Positions 9,301 through 21,127 of a stretch of DNA of 64,000 nt are shown here, in pieces; positions within the stretch are counted from its first letter, which is position 1; every line of letters starts with the position of its first letter. The stretch comes from Dactylorhiza incarnata (taxonomy: Eukaryota > Streptophyta > Magnoliopsida > Asparagales > Orchidaceae). The notes beneath the pieces are model-generated. The model did not search any database. It was given only the letters and a program-made list of their open reading frames with translations, and was not told the origin of the DNA. The stretch is taken from NCBI GenBank assembly GCA_033032865.1, contig JAWHQI010000521.1, positions 124,001 to 188,000 on the forward strand, written 5' to 3'. The translations under genes were made by a program, and so were the position numbers.

Positions 9301-10847
9301 GACTCGGCTATGTGCGAGAATGAGTTCACTGGAATTGTATCGACGAGCCAGTCGAGGTCGCGGAAAAAAATCTCCGCTTCGCCCAAACTTTTTTGAGGAA
9401 CCCCAAAAAATATAGTTCTTCCTTCTTGTGTGGATATTTTGTATGTTTAATTTTGAGCTTGTTTCTCGCAAATTTTCCTTTATTTTTTATCTTTGCATGT
9501 GATAATACAAAATTACAAAAAAAAATACTTTCGTTCTTTGTTTCCATAAAATCAAAAATACCAAAAATAGTTTTTATCATAACTCTTATTTGAGTTCATA
9601 TTGATGGTTTATAATGTTTGATTTGTTTACATGATCATATCTAATATTGTGATGTTATTCATTTTCAGTGATCTTATATCTAATATATATATATATGAAA
9701 ACTATTTTTGTGATATTGTTGAGTCATTGAATGATTATGTCACTTTCTCATATGGGTTTATTTTATGTGAAACTGTATTTATTACAAGACAACACATCCC
9801 ATCATGTAATGCTATTATTTTTAATCTTGATCACTTGCATGTGTTTGTATATATTGAAACTCTCATTATAATACACAAGCTAAATCACACACGCCGTTGA
9901 ATTGCCTTTATGCGGACCATGCATATTCTTAACACGAACTCAAGGAAGTATGGGCTTATAATCGTTTGTATACAAGTGAAAGTGTATTTGTCTATGTGGA
10001 TAGATTTTAATTAATTCGGTGCTCTTGTTCATATGATCATAGAAAAAAATTATAGTCAACAAAAATGAATAATGACAACGATCACCCACCAAACATTACT
10101 TCTCCCCATAATAAGTCTTCATAAGCATTGTGAGATTGAGCAATTTCGTATGAATTCTATTGATCTTGTGCAGACAATCATAAAAACACATTTACTTCTC
10201 TTTGGTACATTGGATCAAAGCATTGCTTAGAAATCTTATTTCGTATGATTTTTTGATCCACTCTACTTTGTATCCCTGATAAGTCCTAATAAGCATTGCG
10301 TCTTGGTAGTTGTACTTGTGTATAAATAAGTGGTGATGTGATTTTACTTTGCATTACTATGTAGAATGTGGAAATTACTTTGTAATTTGTCATATAATTT
10401 TGATTAATCTTAATATCGTCAAATTGACGTTGATTTAATTGCTAGCGCTATATTATACAACACTTCTCATTGAACTCATTGGCATCGATTTTCCTTCACC
10501 GCGAATTATTTACAATGTTTAATACATAGACTCTTACTTAAATCTTTATCTTGCTAATCTTGTAAGATTGTATTCTTTTATGAGTTGTTACATATCTTGT
10601 GTTCCCTCATATACTATCATGTCTGTAAGATGAGTTTGGAAAATATATTTTTTATATTCACAATGGAGAATGTTTGTTATAAAAATAAGTTTGTGTTTCT
10701 AATCTTGTTACGAGTAACTCACTTTCAAGATCTAATATTCATGCATTTGAGTTTCACATTCTTGATCATCGTGAAGGACTTTCTTTCCTTTACTCTGTCA
10801 TTCTGAATTTTTGCATCATCCTACCCATAATTGGTCTCAGGGCATGC

Positions 10848-11391
10848 TTTTTGTTTTGAGTCTTGGTCATCTTTGTGATCTTTGATGAATCATCTTATGT
10901 GGTTTTGTTTACTTCACTATTCATTCTTACTGTCTTAACTACTCTTCTTTTTTGTACTTGCATTTGTGTTAATCATGATTATCTTTTTACATCCCTGCTT
11001 GTGCTACACATGATTAATTATTTTTACTTCCCTATCATATGCTACTAATAATTATCTATCGACTATGTTTCCTCTATGTTTGTGATGACCAACTTTTGAT
11101 ACTAACGGGGGAATGTAGTTTTTTGTTTTGAGTCTTGGTCATCTTTATGATTTTTGATGATTCATCTTAAGTTGTTTTGTTTACTTCACTATTCATTCTT
11201 ACTTGCCTTAATAGTGCTTCTTTTTTGTACTTACCTATGTGTTAATCATGATTACCTTTGTATGTCCCTAATGGTGCTTCTCGTGATTATTTATTTTTAC
11301 TTCCCTACCATAAGATACTAATGATTATCTTTCGATTAAATTTCCTTTATGTTTATGATGACCAGTGTTTACTAATAACAAAGGGGGCGAG
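10848..11391 (+). repeat. Tandem duplication, two units of about 271 bp
   Basis: Unit 1 (10848-11118) and unit 2 (11119-11391) align along their length: both start TTTTGTTTTGAGTCTTGGTC, both contain GTTAATCATGATTA and both end with a G-rich purine tract. They have diverged by many substitutions, so the duplication is old. The duplicated module contains the polypurine-tract-like sequence. Confidence 0.85.
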
Positions 11392-11411
11392 AACGTTGAG
11401 ATTGTGAAATA

Positions 11412-11700
11412 TGATAGTTGCACAATATCAAGAACAAAATTTATAAAATTAAACACAAAACATAGGATGCAGATTTCTAGACAAGCTCGACCCGAACTCT
11501 TGAGGGTTAGTTCCCCATAAGAGCCTCTCTCACCTAGGAGAGTCTAACACTCACAAGATATAAAAGATAAAACATAAAGAGACACTACCACTCTTATATA
11601 TAGGGAGTGGGACATACAAAGTACGATAATGCCCTTGGGCTACATATGCAGACGGAGACGCGTGTCTAAGAGATCGTATCTGTATCAACACTCCACTCCT
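11412..11700 (-). repeat. Left LTR of element L (its 3' LTR)
   Basis: Starts TGATAGTTGCACA and ends TGTATCAACA on the plus strand. Pairs with 13406-13682. Confidence 0.75.
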
Positions 11701-12129
11701 AAAAAACAACCTTGCCCTCAAGGTCGAGGTCCGTAGGGGTCATCCATGAGCGCCAGAGGATCCAAGTCTACGAAGTCAGGACCGTCGTCTTCTGATCCAA
11801 TCAGCACGCACAAGTCTTTGAAAGCGCAGACGTAGGTATGCGAGTACGGCTGTTGGCATCGAAAGCAAAGGCCCTTGCGGTGAAGCTCGAGGTGCTGCTC
11901 GTGAGATAAGCGGTGGGGTCGTCGGGCGCTGGAGAAGGCGGAGCTACAAAACTGACGGCAGCAGAGGCGGGCCTAGCAGTGGGGGCCCATGCGGGGGTAG
12001 GTGATCCATGCTGGGAAGAGATTGTGGAGATTTCGACGGAAACAACGGTAGTGGTAGCGGGTGGTGGGGTGGGTGGGACGAGAAGGATGATTGTGATGTG
12101 AAGAGTTCCTCATCGAGTCAACGAGCTTG

Positions 12130-12560
12130 CTCCGTGGTGCGGGAAAGAGTAGTCATATTGTGGACCCGAAGGCGCACCCGAAAGTGGGGTTGTAGACCCC
12201 CAAGGAAGTACCCCAGGTAATGGTCGGGGAATAGGCAAGGTACGTGCGTGGTGACCTCGATGAACTCATCAATGTATGTGTCCACAGTGTCAGACTGGCA
12301 GAAGGAGCTGACGCACTCGTAGGCAATGCCTGCATGGCGGCCGTCATAGTTGTGGAGTTCCTCCTTCAGCGTGGACCAGGAGAGGTCAGGAACCTGCTGT
12401 CACGTCCAATGCACCTAATGGAACGTCGAACCATCCATATAGATAGTGGCAATGGGAACCTCTGGTTGACGGGGGTGGACTGAAGGTCGAAGAATTGTTC
12501 GGTGCGGGTGATAGAACGAAAGCGGTCAGTACCATCAAAACACAGGGATCTAGATCCGAC
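12130..12560 (-). pseudogene. Decayed gypsy gag (capsid region)
   Basis: Read on the minus strand in shifting frames, this shows the Ty3/gypsy capsid signature: FDGTD...RTEQFFDLQ near 12530, then a VDTYIDEFIEV segment near 12270 and DHYLGYFLGGLQP near 12220, in the usual order. Several frameshifts and at least one stop interrupt it. No zinc knuckle and no protease follow; the frame is lost before the left LTR. It closely resembles the gag of element E at 38.3-39.0 kb. Confidence 0.65.
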
Positions 12561-13388
12561 GGAGATGGGTCGAGTGGATGTCCGTAGCAGGGAGGAGAAA
12601 CCATATGCAGTACAGGATGGGCCGAGGGGGTTGCGGCGGTGGTGGCAGAGAGGCCGGTGGGCAGTTTACTGTCGTGGTTGCGATCTCTCGAAGGAGAGTG
12701 AGATCCTCATGTCGTGCTTCGACTTGTTCCAAGCGATGGGTGTCAGCGGAGGCAGAGGCAAAGGCGTCCTCGTCTGCTTGGAGGGTCATTGAACATGTCT
12801 GGAGTATGGAACGGCGGGGACAAATAAAGACAACGGCAACGGATCTGAATGCGGTGCGGCGGGGGGGGGGGGCAAGACTGGGGCCGATGGGAGACAACTA
12901 AGCGTTGGAAGTTCCATTGAGGTACCTAAATCAGCAGTGACTAGATGCGGCGCAACTGGCTGCGAAGCTAGATCCAGCGAAGTGTGGGCACGGGCTGCTA
13001 GAAGGAGGAGGTGCACTGGAGGAGGCGTTGACTGTGAATTAGTGTGAGGAGCGGTCAGGGAAGATGACATACGAAAAATAGTCAGCACAAGAGCCAAGCG
13101 CATCGGTAGAAGGCGATGGACGCGGGGACGTGTGGCTGCGTGAGCGACATTAGAAGGCAATGGAAACGTCAGCATGCACGACAGCTACTGACGCGAGGCG
13201 GGGAAGCTGGCGTTGCAACGGAATTGGCGCTGGAGCGAGGATGCGAGCGCGAGCTGGTGCATCGAGAAGAACGAGGGAGAGGGATGGCGGTGGATCCACG
13301 GAAACTAGTAGCTAGCAGCGGACAAGGGAAATATCAGTTGGATCGAAACCGTGGAGGAGTTTAGGGTTCACGAGGAAATCTAAGGGAG

Positions 13389-13403
13389 CGGCAGGTCGGA
13401 CCA
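13389..13403 (-). promoter_or_regulatory. Shared box next to the LTR of element L (candidate primer site)
   Basis: The minus strand reads TGGTCCGACCTGCCG, two bases from the LTR edge. The same sequence is at 38271 (element E, plus strand) and 53549-53563 (element I, minus strand). Position fits a primer site, but I cannot match it to a tRNA 3' end from memory. Confidence 0.5.
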
Positions 13404-13405
13404 AT

Positions 13406-13682
13406 TGATTGTTGCACACTACCAAGAACGAAAATGGTAAGATTGAACACAAAACAGATATACAGACATCGAGACAAGCTCGACTCAAACACTTGAGGGT
13501 TAGTTCCCCTAAAAGCATCTTACCTAAGAGAGTTAACACTCACAAGATCTCAAAGATAAGAGATAAAGAGACACTACCACTCTTATATATAGGGAGTGAG
13601 ACATACAAAGTACAATAATGCCTTTGGGCTACATATGTAGAGGAAGACACATGTCCAGGTGATCGTATCCTTGTATCATACA
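13406..13682 (-). repeat. Right LTR of element L (its 5' LTR)
   Basis: Starts TGATTGTTGCACA; the end is near TGTATCATACA. Carries the same TATATATA motif as the left copy, with several small indels. Confidence 0.7.
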
Positions 13683-13783
13683 TTCATGCATATTTCATTT
13701 TTATTGTCATTATGAAAACGATTTCTCGTATATCATTATATGTTTCCAATCATCTGGATTTGTTATTATCAAAAGTGAGAGTT

Positions 13784-15400
13784 TGTTGAAACATGGTTTG
13801 ACACTCTCTTTGTTTAAGAAAAGCAAATCCTGGTAAGCTTCTAATGTCTATTTGCAAATTTTCATAATATGCAGAAACGGGTATATATGTTGATACAATT
13901 AATGGTTGATACAGAACTAATCGGGCTAAACAAATACATGGTGATCAGAATATGAAAACTACCACTTGCGGTATCTTATAGCGCCCGGCAGAAGCACAAT
14001 CGGCGATCGGCAAGCTCCGATAGGCGATCGCTTGCTTCCGGTCGGCGATCAGAGATTGATTGCTTCCGTTCGCCGATCAGCGATCGCTAGCTCCGTTCAG
14101 TGAGCGATTAGCGATCGTTACACCAATCAATAATCCCTTACACGGTCAACGATCGGCAAACCACCTGCAAGGTTTTCAACTTCTAGAGTACCGCCCGACG
14201 GTAGAGCATGCACCCAGTGGCAGTAGCTCTGAAGAATAATCGGGAGCACTGACTGAAGGTTTGCACGAAAATTAAATTTTTGTTACCGCCCATGGTGTCT
14301 ACTAGTGCCCTGCGATAAAAATTCAGATTTTTAACAGACCAAAAAGTTGTACACTACTGCCCGGCATGCCAGACGCTATCCCTTGCTCAATATGGAAAGC
14401 TCTGTGGCAAAAAGAGGCAGATCGCGCGCAATTTTGAAATGGTGTACATTACGCCCAACGATGGCGGCTAGCGCCCGACAGTAGCTCCGAGAACATGACG
14501 ATTTCAATTTATATAGGCGCAGGATTTTTTTCAAGGAATTCTTTCATGAAAGAGTTTGTCATAGTCGTCTAGAGAGAGTAAAGAGGTTATCTTTAGTCAT
14601 TCAAGAGAGATTTCTTCAAGGAAGATCAAGTTCTATCAATCAAGAATGTTGAAGGCATTTGAAAGGTGATCAAGAATCCTTATCCGCACATTCTCTCAAC
14701 GATCCGAACGCTCTCTCCGTATCAAAACGATTATCAAGCGAAGATGTTCAAGGATCGTGTTCATTAAGAAAATAAAGCATCTCATGCAATAACAATCGAA
14801 CCTTTACATCTAGACGACATCAAATCAATAGTTCTTCTAGGTGAGAATATTCTATTGTTCTATTGTTTCCGTAATTGTCATATCTTATCTTTGATCTTTT
14901 GTAAAATTGATGTTCGTGGTTAATTCGTCATTGTGGATACTAGATCAGGTTAGATCTAGGGTGTGAAATTCATTACGGTTGTAGCGACTAGATTAGTGTA
15001 GATCTAGGGTGGAAATTCGCCTTGATTGGTGACTAGCCTTAGAGTTAGGTCTCGGGGGCTTAGGCTTATCTAAGTCCAATCGATTTGAGGTGCGAGTCTA
15101 TACCAAAATTGTAGTATTCATCGTCTTTGGTCTTTGCATCAAAAGATCTAAATCTAGTATTCTTTTAGTTTATAAATAAAAAGATTTATGTTTTGATCAT
15201 TGCAATGTTTTCAACTTAATAATCTTTGTATTAAGTCGTATTAAATAAATGAATATGACTTTCTATTATAAGCTTTCATAATTAATTTACTACGATAATT
15301 TTATTTCCATTGGACATCATTTAGAATAAGAAAGAAATTTTATAATTTAACATAAACCATATTCACCCCCCCCCCCCTAAGGTTGCTTACTGATCCAACA
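13784..15400 (+). repeat. Sirevirus-like 3' LTR
   Basis: Begins TGTTGAAACATGG directly after a purine-rich tract and ends ACTGATCCAACA, giving TGTTG...CAACA termini typical of copia LTRs. A TATATAGG promoter motif is at 14510-14516, followed by a leader. Near the end are a 12-base C run (15366-15377) and a CACCCCCCC..GGTTGC sequence typical of long copia LTR ends. GATCGGCGATCG-like words cluster at 13990-14160 and ACCGCCCGNCGGTAG-like words follow. No primer site follows, so this is a 3' LTR. A 5' partner is not in the window. Confidence 0.6.
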
Positions 15401-15866
15401 AGTGGGTGTCTCCTAAGTGTGCACGCTACTCGACTTGGAACACCAAGCTTGTGCTTCAAATGAAACGTTAACTTTTAAAGATATGTGGCCCACTCGGCAT
15501 GACGCTCAATCTCCCTTTGGGAGTTTAAGTGTCCCAATGTTTTATGGAACTTGAATCAAGCAATAGCGCCAATGGTGGAGAGCATAAACAATAGCGCAAC
15601 ACTCAATCTCATACAACGAATATGTTTTCCTTGCATCATTTAGCTTCTCGCTGAAATATGCAGTAGCATGACCCTCCTGACTCAAGATGAGTCATACGCC
15701 AACTATTGATGTGTTGCACTCTACCTCGAATACCATGTCAAAAACAGGGAACCCAAACACTTTTGCACTAACATGCTTTCTTTTGTGAGGGTTAAAGCGT
15801 CCTTAGCTTCCTCGGTCTATATAAATTAACGCTACATAAGGAAATTAGTCACAAGAGCGCACGAGT
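15401..15866 (-). pseudogene. Gypsy element D, RNase H remnant
   Basis: Read on the minus strand, this gives fragments of a Ty3/gypsy RT C-terminus and RNase H: TEEAKD, then FEVECNTS, then LSQEGHATAYFSEKLNDARK and the IVYALHHWR segment, in canonical order but with several stops and frameshifts. The left edge is the copia LTR at 15400 and the right edge is element C. The RT N-terminal part of what is probably the same element appears at about 31030-31490. Confidence 0.7.
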
Positions 15867-16941
15867 GTTTGTTCTCACTTGATCATAGAGATCGTGCACC
15901 CTCGCGCGGTCGTCGTGATCATGACTGTGAAGACTATTATGATCCCGGTCGTAGAGAGCACGGTCCTCCACCCGCCCGACATGATTACGCCCACGATGAG
16001 TATTATGAGGATCATCTGAAGCCGCGCATAGGTGGTTTTCCACAGGGGGATGACATCACCAGGAGCATTCACATCGATGCTCGTTCCTTTGATGGTCGCA
16101 TGGACCTGAAGGCTTTTAGCGATTGGCTTCTCGACATTGACCAATACTTCAAGTTGTACGACATAAGCGACGAGCAAAGTGCCAGGTTTGCCAAAATGAA
16201 ATTACACTGACAAACTAAGGTATTCTGAACCAACGTAGAGAGGTAAGCTGATAGGGAAGGCAATATCCATCACCCGATGGAATGATATGAAACAGAGACT
16301 AAAAGACAAGTATCTCCTTCCGTCCTACAGATACCAGTTGCTCGATCAGTTGTATGGATTACGCCAGGGGAAGCTCACTATCGCTGAGTATATGTCTCAC
16401 TTTGATGAGCATGTTGTTAGAAGTGACATTTCAAAGGAGCCCATTGCCACCGCCTCTCGTTTTAGGGTCGTCCTTCAATCTGATATTCATAGAGAGTTTA
16501 TCCCACATCGCCTCGAGAGCATTGAGCAGATCTATCAGCTCACCTTAGAGTATGAGCAGTACCTTCGCTCTTCGGGACCAAGACAAGGTCCTCTAGACCC
16601 GACGGCTCGACATTTAGGAGGCCTGCCCCACCACAAGTTGTAGCCACCGAGCCCCCCCCCCCCCCCCCGTGGACATGAAGGGCAAGGCCGCCACCACTGA
16701 GCGCCCTAAGTCGGGAGGCATCCAGTGTTATAGATGTTCAGGCATGGGACACGTAGCGCCTCAGTGCCCTACACGAGATCCGCTTATGGCGGAGGGAAAG
16801 CCTAGCCTAGAGGTCGAAGAGGAGATTGTTGAGGAGATTGCAACCACTGATGAGGAGGGTTGGGAGAGTGACGCGGAGAGGTCTTTGGAGATGGGAGTAG
16901 TTAGAGGTCTCCTGCACACCGCTCGTGCGGATGAGGACTAG
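15867..16941 (+). pseudogene. Element C gag with CCHC zinc knuckle
   Basis: Three consecutive reading frames make up the gag: 15869-16210 (Arg/Asp/Tyr-rich N-terminus, then the capsid start FDGRMDLKAFSDWL), 16287-16643 (capsid: LYGLRQGKLTIAEYMSHFDE) and 16669-16941 (nucleocapsid). The zinc knuckle is CYRCSGMGHVAPQC (CX2CX4HX4C). A stop at 16208-16210 and a run of 17 C at 16652-16668 between the last two parts mark frame breaks. The acidic tail after the knuckle is usual for this group. Confidence 0.75.
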
Positions 16942-17310
16942 CGTCGCACCACTATCTATTACACGTATTTCGCTAGTGCAGGTGGACCCTGCAAGCTAGC
17001 TATAAATAGTGGGAGATGTGTGAATATCGTGGTTGAAAAGGGTCTAGAGCGTATGTAGACTATGTAGTTAAAGGTCGAGCCTCACTCCCACCCCTATCGT
17101 GTCATCTGGGTAGACAAGACCGCGATTCAATTCACACAGAGGTGTCTTGTTCCGATTAGTTGCCACTTTTGAGAATCGAGTGTGGTGTGACATCATCCCT
17201 ATGGATGTCGCGCATGTATTGCTTGGCAGACCTTGGCTATACGATCGCGATGTTATGTGTTTCGGCCGATCGAACACGTGTCTTTTATGATAAGGGTCAA
17301 AAAATCATGT
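16942..17310 (+). pseudogene. Element C protease-like region
   Basis: Multiple frame changes. Fragments resemble the retropepsin region of this gypsy group: CKLAINSG with Asn where the catalytic Asp-Ser-Gly is expected, followed by HSHPYRVIWVDKTAIQFTQR and a [10 protein letters not shown] segment. No single frame spans it. Confidence 0.5.
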
Positions 17311-17459
17311 TGTCCTCTACCCAACGCAAGGAGAAATCCAAGGGTCGGATTGAGCCATCAGTTAGTACGAGCTTCTCGAGACCCCTACACATCTTGAGAC
17401 GTAGCGAGTTTTTGAGGGACAGTGCCGATGTTGGTACTGTTTATGTAGTGGTTTCCACC

Positions 17460-18860
17460 ATGGCCTTTGATTGCCCTACTGATGCACCTGACCCCCACCC
17501 AGATGTTCATTCTCTTTTGGATGAGTTTGCTGACAATATACATGACGAGCTCCCCAATGAGTTACCGCCTCTGTGGGATATTCAGCACGCCAATAACCTA
17601 GTCCCAGGAGCCTCGCTCCCATACCTGCCTCATTATAGTATAAACCCTGACGAGCACGCTGAGCTCAAAAGGCAAGTTGATGAGCTTCTTCGGAAGCATT
17701 TCATTCGTGAGAGTTTGAGCCCATGTGCGGTCCCCGCCCTTCTTACCCCTAAGAAGGATGGCAGCCGACACGTGTATTAATAGTCGTGCGTTCAATAAGA
17801 TTACTGTGAAATATCGTTTCCCCATTCCCCGACTCGATGATTTGCTAGACACGATGGCGGGTGCCCAGATCTTCTCTAAGATCGATCTCCGTAGTGGGTA
17901 CCACTAGATCTGAGTTCAAGAAGGAGATGAGTGGAAGACTGCATTCAAGACCAAGGACGGTCTGTACGAGTGGTTGGTCATATTCGGGCTATCGAATGCC
18001 CCAAGTACCTTCATGCGAGTTATGACAGGTGTTGCGGCCATATATGGGCAAGTTCCTAGTCGTATATTTTGACGACATCATGATTTATAGTCAGACTCAG
18101 ACTGACCACCTCATGCACTTAAGACTCCTATTTGGTATCCTCCGCAAGGAGAAGATATTTGTGAACCTGAAGAAGTGTTCATTTCTGTCCGAGTTGGTCC
18201 ACTTTCTGGGATTTATCGTCTCCTCCACTGGAGTATCTGTTGACCCTAAAAAGGTCAAGTTCATCCGCGATTGGCCCATACCCACGACAATTCATGAGGC
18301 CCGCAGTTTTCATGGACTTGCTACCTTTTATAGGAGGTTTGTTCGTGGGATTATCATGATTATGGCACCTTTCACGAGTTGTCTCCGCAAGGGCGACTTT
18401 CAGTGGACCGCAGCGGCCACTTGAGCGTTCGAAGAGATTAAGGACAAACTGACCACCACTCTTGTTTTGAGACTCTGATTTCAACAGAGCATTTGAGGTC
18501 GCTTGTGACGCATCTGGCGTTGATATTAGGGGAGTATTGAGTCAAGAGGGACACCCGGTTTCTTACTTTAGTGAGAAACTAAATGAAGCCAAACAAAAAT
18601 ACTCGAACTACGATTGAGAGTTTTATGATATCGTCCAGTCTCTACACTATTGGAGGCAGTACCTCCTGCCTCGGAAGTTTATACTCTATTTCGATCATCA
18701 GGCATTGTGTTATCTAGACTCTCAGAGGAAGTTAAGTCATCGGAATGCTAAGTGGGTTGAGTACCTACATGATTTCCATTATGTTCTTAAACATCGCGCC
18801 AGTGTTGAGAACAAACCCGTTGATGCACTGAGCCGCCGAGTCTCTTTATTGCAGATGATG
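17460..18860 (+). pseudogene. Element C reverse transcriptase and RNase H
   Basis: 17460-17780 encodes the RT N-terminus ([28 protein letters not shown] boundaries seen) and ends in a TAA pair after DGSRHVY. The frame continues from 17780: [27 protein letters not shown] then a TAG, a gap, and the catalytic YFDD at about 18068. RNase H follows at 18490-18850 (VACDASGVDIRGVLSQEG, DALSRR) with at least one stop (TGA in YD-EFYD). It is a dead copy with recognisable motifs. Confidence 0.75.
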
Positions 18861-18928
18861 AGAGCCTGAATGGATGGGTTCAAGAGAGTGATCACGGATT
18901 ACCCGAGTTGAACTGATTTTGGAGAGTT

Positions 18929-19885
18929 GTGTGCGCCTTATCGAGGGACCCACCAGACCCCAACGAGGGATTCCAAAATATTGACGACTACATGTATCGG
19001 GGCTCCCACCTATGCATACCCAGGACCTCCTATCATGATTACCTAGTTTGGGAGTTGCATGCGGGCGGCGCCGCCAGACATTTTGGTAGGGACAAGTCGA
19101 TAACTATCGTGCAGGACCGTTTCTATTGGCCGAACCTGAAGAAGGATGTGGCTCGTGTCGTCCAACATTGTCATATCTATCAAACGGATACGGGCACCAA
19201 GCAAAACACTGGCTTATACACCCTACTACCTGTTCCACACCGCCCCTGGGAGGACATTAGCATGGACTTCGTGCTCGGGCTACCTCACACTTTGAGGAAG
19301 CATGACTCCAACTTTGTTGTCGTCGATCGGTTTTCAAAGATGGCTCATTTTATTTTGTGTAGCAAGGCCGCTGACGCATCCCATGTCGCGTCATTATTTG
19401 TGAGAGGCGTCCTTAGATTATATGGTCTACCGAAGTCTATAATGTCTGATATGGACGTGAGATTTATGAGTTATTTCTGGAAAACGCTATGGAGGAAGAT
19501 TGACACCACCCTTAAGTTTTCATCGGCTTACCACCCTCAGGCTGGTGGGCAGACTAAGGTGGTAAATAGAAGTTTTGAGAATCTACTTAGATGTCTAGTA
19601 GGTGAGCACGCATCTAGTTGGGATACGGTACTCCCTATCGCGGAGTTTGCATATAACAGTTCAATCAATAGGTCTACTGGGTTGAGTCTGTTTCATATAG
19701 TGTCAGGTTATGAACCTAGGAAGCTTATTGATATTATCCATGTCACATTAGAGTACCGCCCTAGCGAGCCAGCTGAGTATTTTGCACATCATTTGCATGA
19801 GTTGCATGAGTCGGTCCGACGACAAATCATTACTAGCAATAAATTTTATACAACACATGCGAGAGCGTATATTTCTGGAGGGTGA
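18929..19885 (+). pseudogene. Element C integrase, catalytic Glu replaced by Lys
   Basis: A 318-codon open stretch. The zinc-binding part has the HX-H pair but its last pair reads CHIY, so one Cys is lost. The core has both Asp residues (DISMDFVLGLP; MSDMDVRF) and the AYHPQ motif, but the Glu expected in DGQTEVVNR is Lys (AAG, 19556-19558) and the preceding Asp is Gly. The enzyme would be inactive. The frame ends at 19885 with the next domain in another frame. Confidence 0.8.
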
Positions 19886-20376
19886 ACAAGTGATGGTGCG
19901 AATCCGCGCCGAGAGGCTCCCTCGGGGGCTTGCCAAGAAGTTAAGCGCTAAGCGAATGGGTCCCTACACAGTCATGACACGCATCAGGACAAATGCCTAC
20001 GAAATGGATATCCCTGTGAGTATGAGTATTCATCTCGTATTTAATGTGGAAGATCTGACGCCATATTACAAGCCTCGCAAGTATGTTGATCCGTACTGTG
20101 GAGATCCCCCTGAGCCTCCACCATAGCATTCCCCACCTCACTCCCAGTCCACTCCTGAGCCCTACCCACCTGTGTGTCTATTATGGCTTCGTCGTTGTCA
20201 CCACCGATCGCCCTGGATTCATCTACAAGGGAGTTGAGCGCTGAGAGCATTACTGAGATCATATCACATGAGTACGTCCCCTCTTCGGACGGTCCTGTGT
20301 GTCGATACTTAGTGCATTGGCGTGGGCGGCCCTTCACCGACGACACTTGGTTTGCTTCTGCAGAGCTTGATTGACT
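19886..20376 (+). pseudogene. Element C integrase C-terminus and chromodomain
   Basis: 19890-20126 codes the GPY/F-like module (RMGPYTVMTRI, SMSIHLVFNVEDLTPYY). After a stop and frame change, 20174-20376 ends in a chromodomain (ITEIISHEYVPSSDG...YLVHWRGRP...DDTWF..AELD). Chromodomains of chromovirus integrases bind histone marks and guide insertion. Its presence at the protein end identifies the element class. Confidence 0.75.
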
Positions 20377-20448
20377 CGCCCATAGACTTCGGCTGCAGTA
20401 CGATCATCTCCATTCATCGAAAATGAAGACATTTCAGTCGGGGGAAGT

Positions 20449-21127
20449 TGATGGGGATCCATCAAAGTTAGCTCGTCGCAAGGCGGGACCCACATTCGTA
20501 TACTCGCGCATGAGAACTTGATCGGATCGGTGATCCGACTCCACGGATGCGCTCGGCTCGTCATTTTCATACTTTTCATATAATTTATTGTTATGTTTCA
20601 GCTTTATTTCATGTAATCAGGCCCGCCACATCTCCGGCGAATCATAGCCATCAAGGTCGGGGTGCCCTAGTTTTATTTTATTATAAATAGAGTGTATGGG
20701 TGGCTGCCATGAGGTAGTGAAGATTTTCGAGAAGTCATTGCCGGAATCAAGCGATCCCCTCTCGGTGACGGCTCTGTGAGGCTCTAGATAACGACTCCTA
20801 GGTGTGCTCCCGCCTCCCAAAGGTATCCCTCATCCATTGCCTCATAATTCCCTCCTCCCAAGCCTCAACCGGACCCCTCATTCACCTCCAAACCCTAGCC
20901 GCCCAGGACTACATCAGCAACCGCCGATACACCTCCCAGCTTTCGATTCCTTGCTCTCCTCCATCCAACAAAACATGTCCAAACCACCCCTGACCAACCA
21001 CCCTCCCTACCTTCCACTGCAGTATCCACCGACCCACTGTTTTCCCACTTCCAACCATTCCAGATCAAGACGCCAACCTCTACCCCCCTTCCCCCAGCCC
21101 CTCCCTGCCACTTCCGAGCTTCCTAAC
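20449..21127 (+). repeat. Element C 3' LTR, left part
   Basis: A G-rich tract (GTCGGGGGAAG) precedes TGATGGGGATCC at 20449, a plausible polypurine tract and LTR start. A TATAAATAG box lies at about 20691. The rest is C-rich and cut at 21127 by the insertion of B; the continuation starts at 30559. No 5' copy exists in the window to confirm the limits. Confidence 0.5.

Larger units (their letters stand above)
11412..13682 (-). mobile_element. Gag-only Ty3/gypsy element L
   Basis: Two diverged LTRs (11412-11700 and about 13406-13682) share CTTGAGGGTTAGTTCCCC and ACTCTTATATATAGGGAGTG; the latter gives a minus-strand TATA box. The conserved 19-base box (minus strand TGGTCCGACCTGCCGCTCC) is at 13385-13403, two bases from the right LTR. 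The internal 1.7 kb codes only for a decayed gag; protease, RT and integrase are absent. The sequence next to the left LTR (CTCCACTCCTAAAA) fits a polypurine tract. I could not find a target duplication; by eye LTR identity is well below that of elements B and I, so L is old. Confidence 0.75.
9301..13783 (+). mobile_element. 3' non-coding end of a Sirevirus-like copia element
   Basis: AT-rich DNA without coding domains that leads to repeated polypurine-tract-like sequences of the form GATGACCA...AAC(AAA)GGGGG at about 11080-11115 and 11355-11391, and a third degenerate one (ATTATCAAAAGTGAGAG) directly before the LTR at 13784. Multiple polypurine tracts before the 3' LTR are a known Sirevirus trait. 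Gag-pol is missing (truncated or left of 9300). The element was later invaded by the minus-strand gypsy at 11412-13682. The left boundary is not defined; 9301 is only where the GC-rich block ends. Confidence 0.4.
15867..20800 (+). mobile_element. Decayed chromovirus C (Ty3/gypsy with chromodomain)
   Basis: Domains appear in order on the plus strand: gag, a CCHC knuckle, protease-like sequence, RT, RNase H, integrase, chromodomain, then a 3' LTR-like segment that continues into the B insertion. Numerous stops and frameshifts separate them. A 5' LTR is absent, so the element is 5'-truncated or deleted against D. The C-terminal chromodomain places it among the chromoviruses (CRM/Galadriel/Reina branch not resolved). 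The integrase catalytic Glu is replaced by Lys, so it is inactive. Confidence 0.8.

Noticed and set aside
9060..9323. Overlapping ORFs on both strands in the GC-rich block
   Set aside because: Open in several frames at once because stops are rare in GC-rich DNA; residues are Ala/Arg/Cys-biased.
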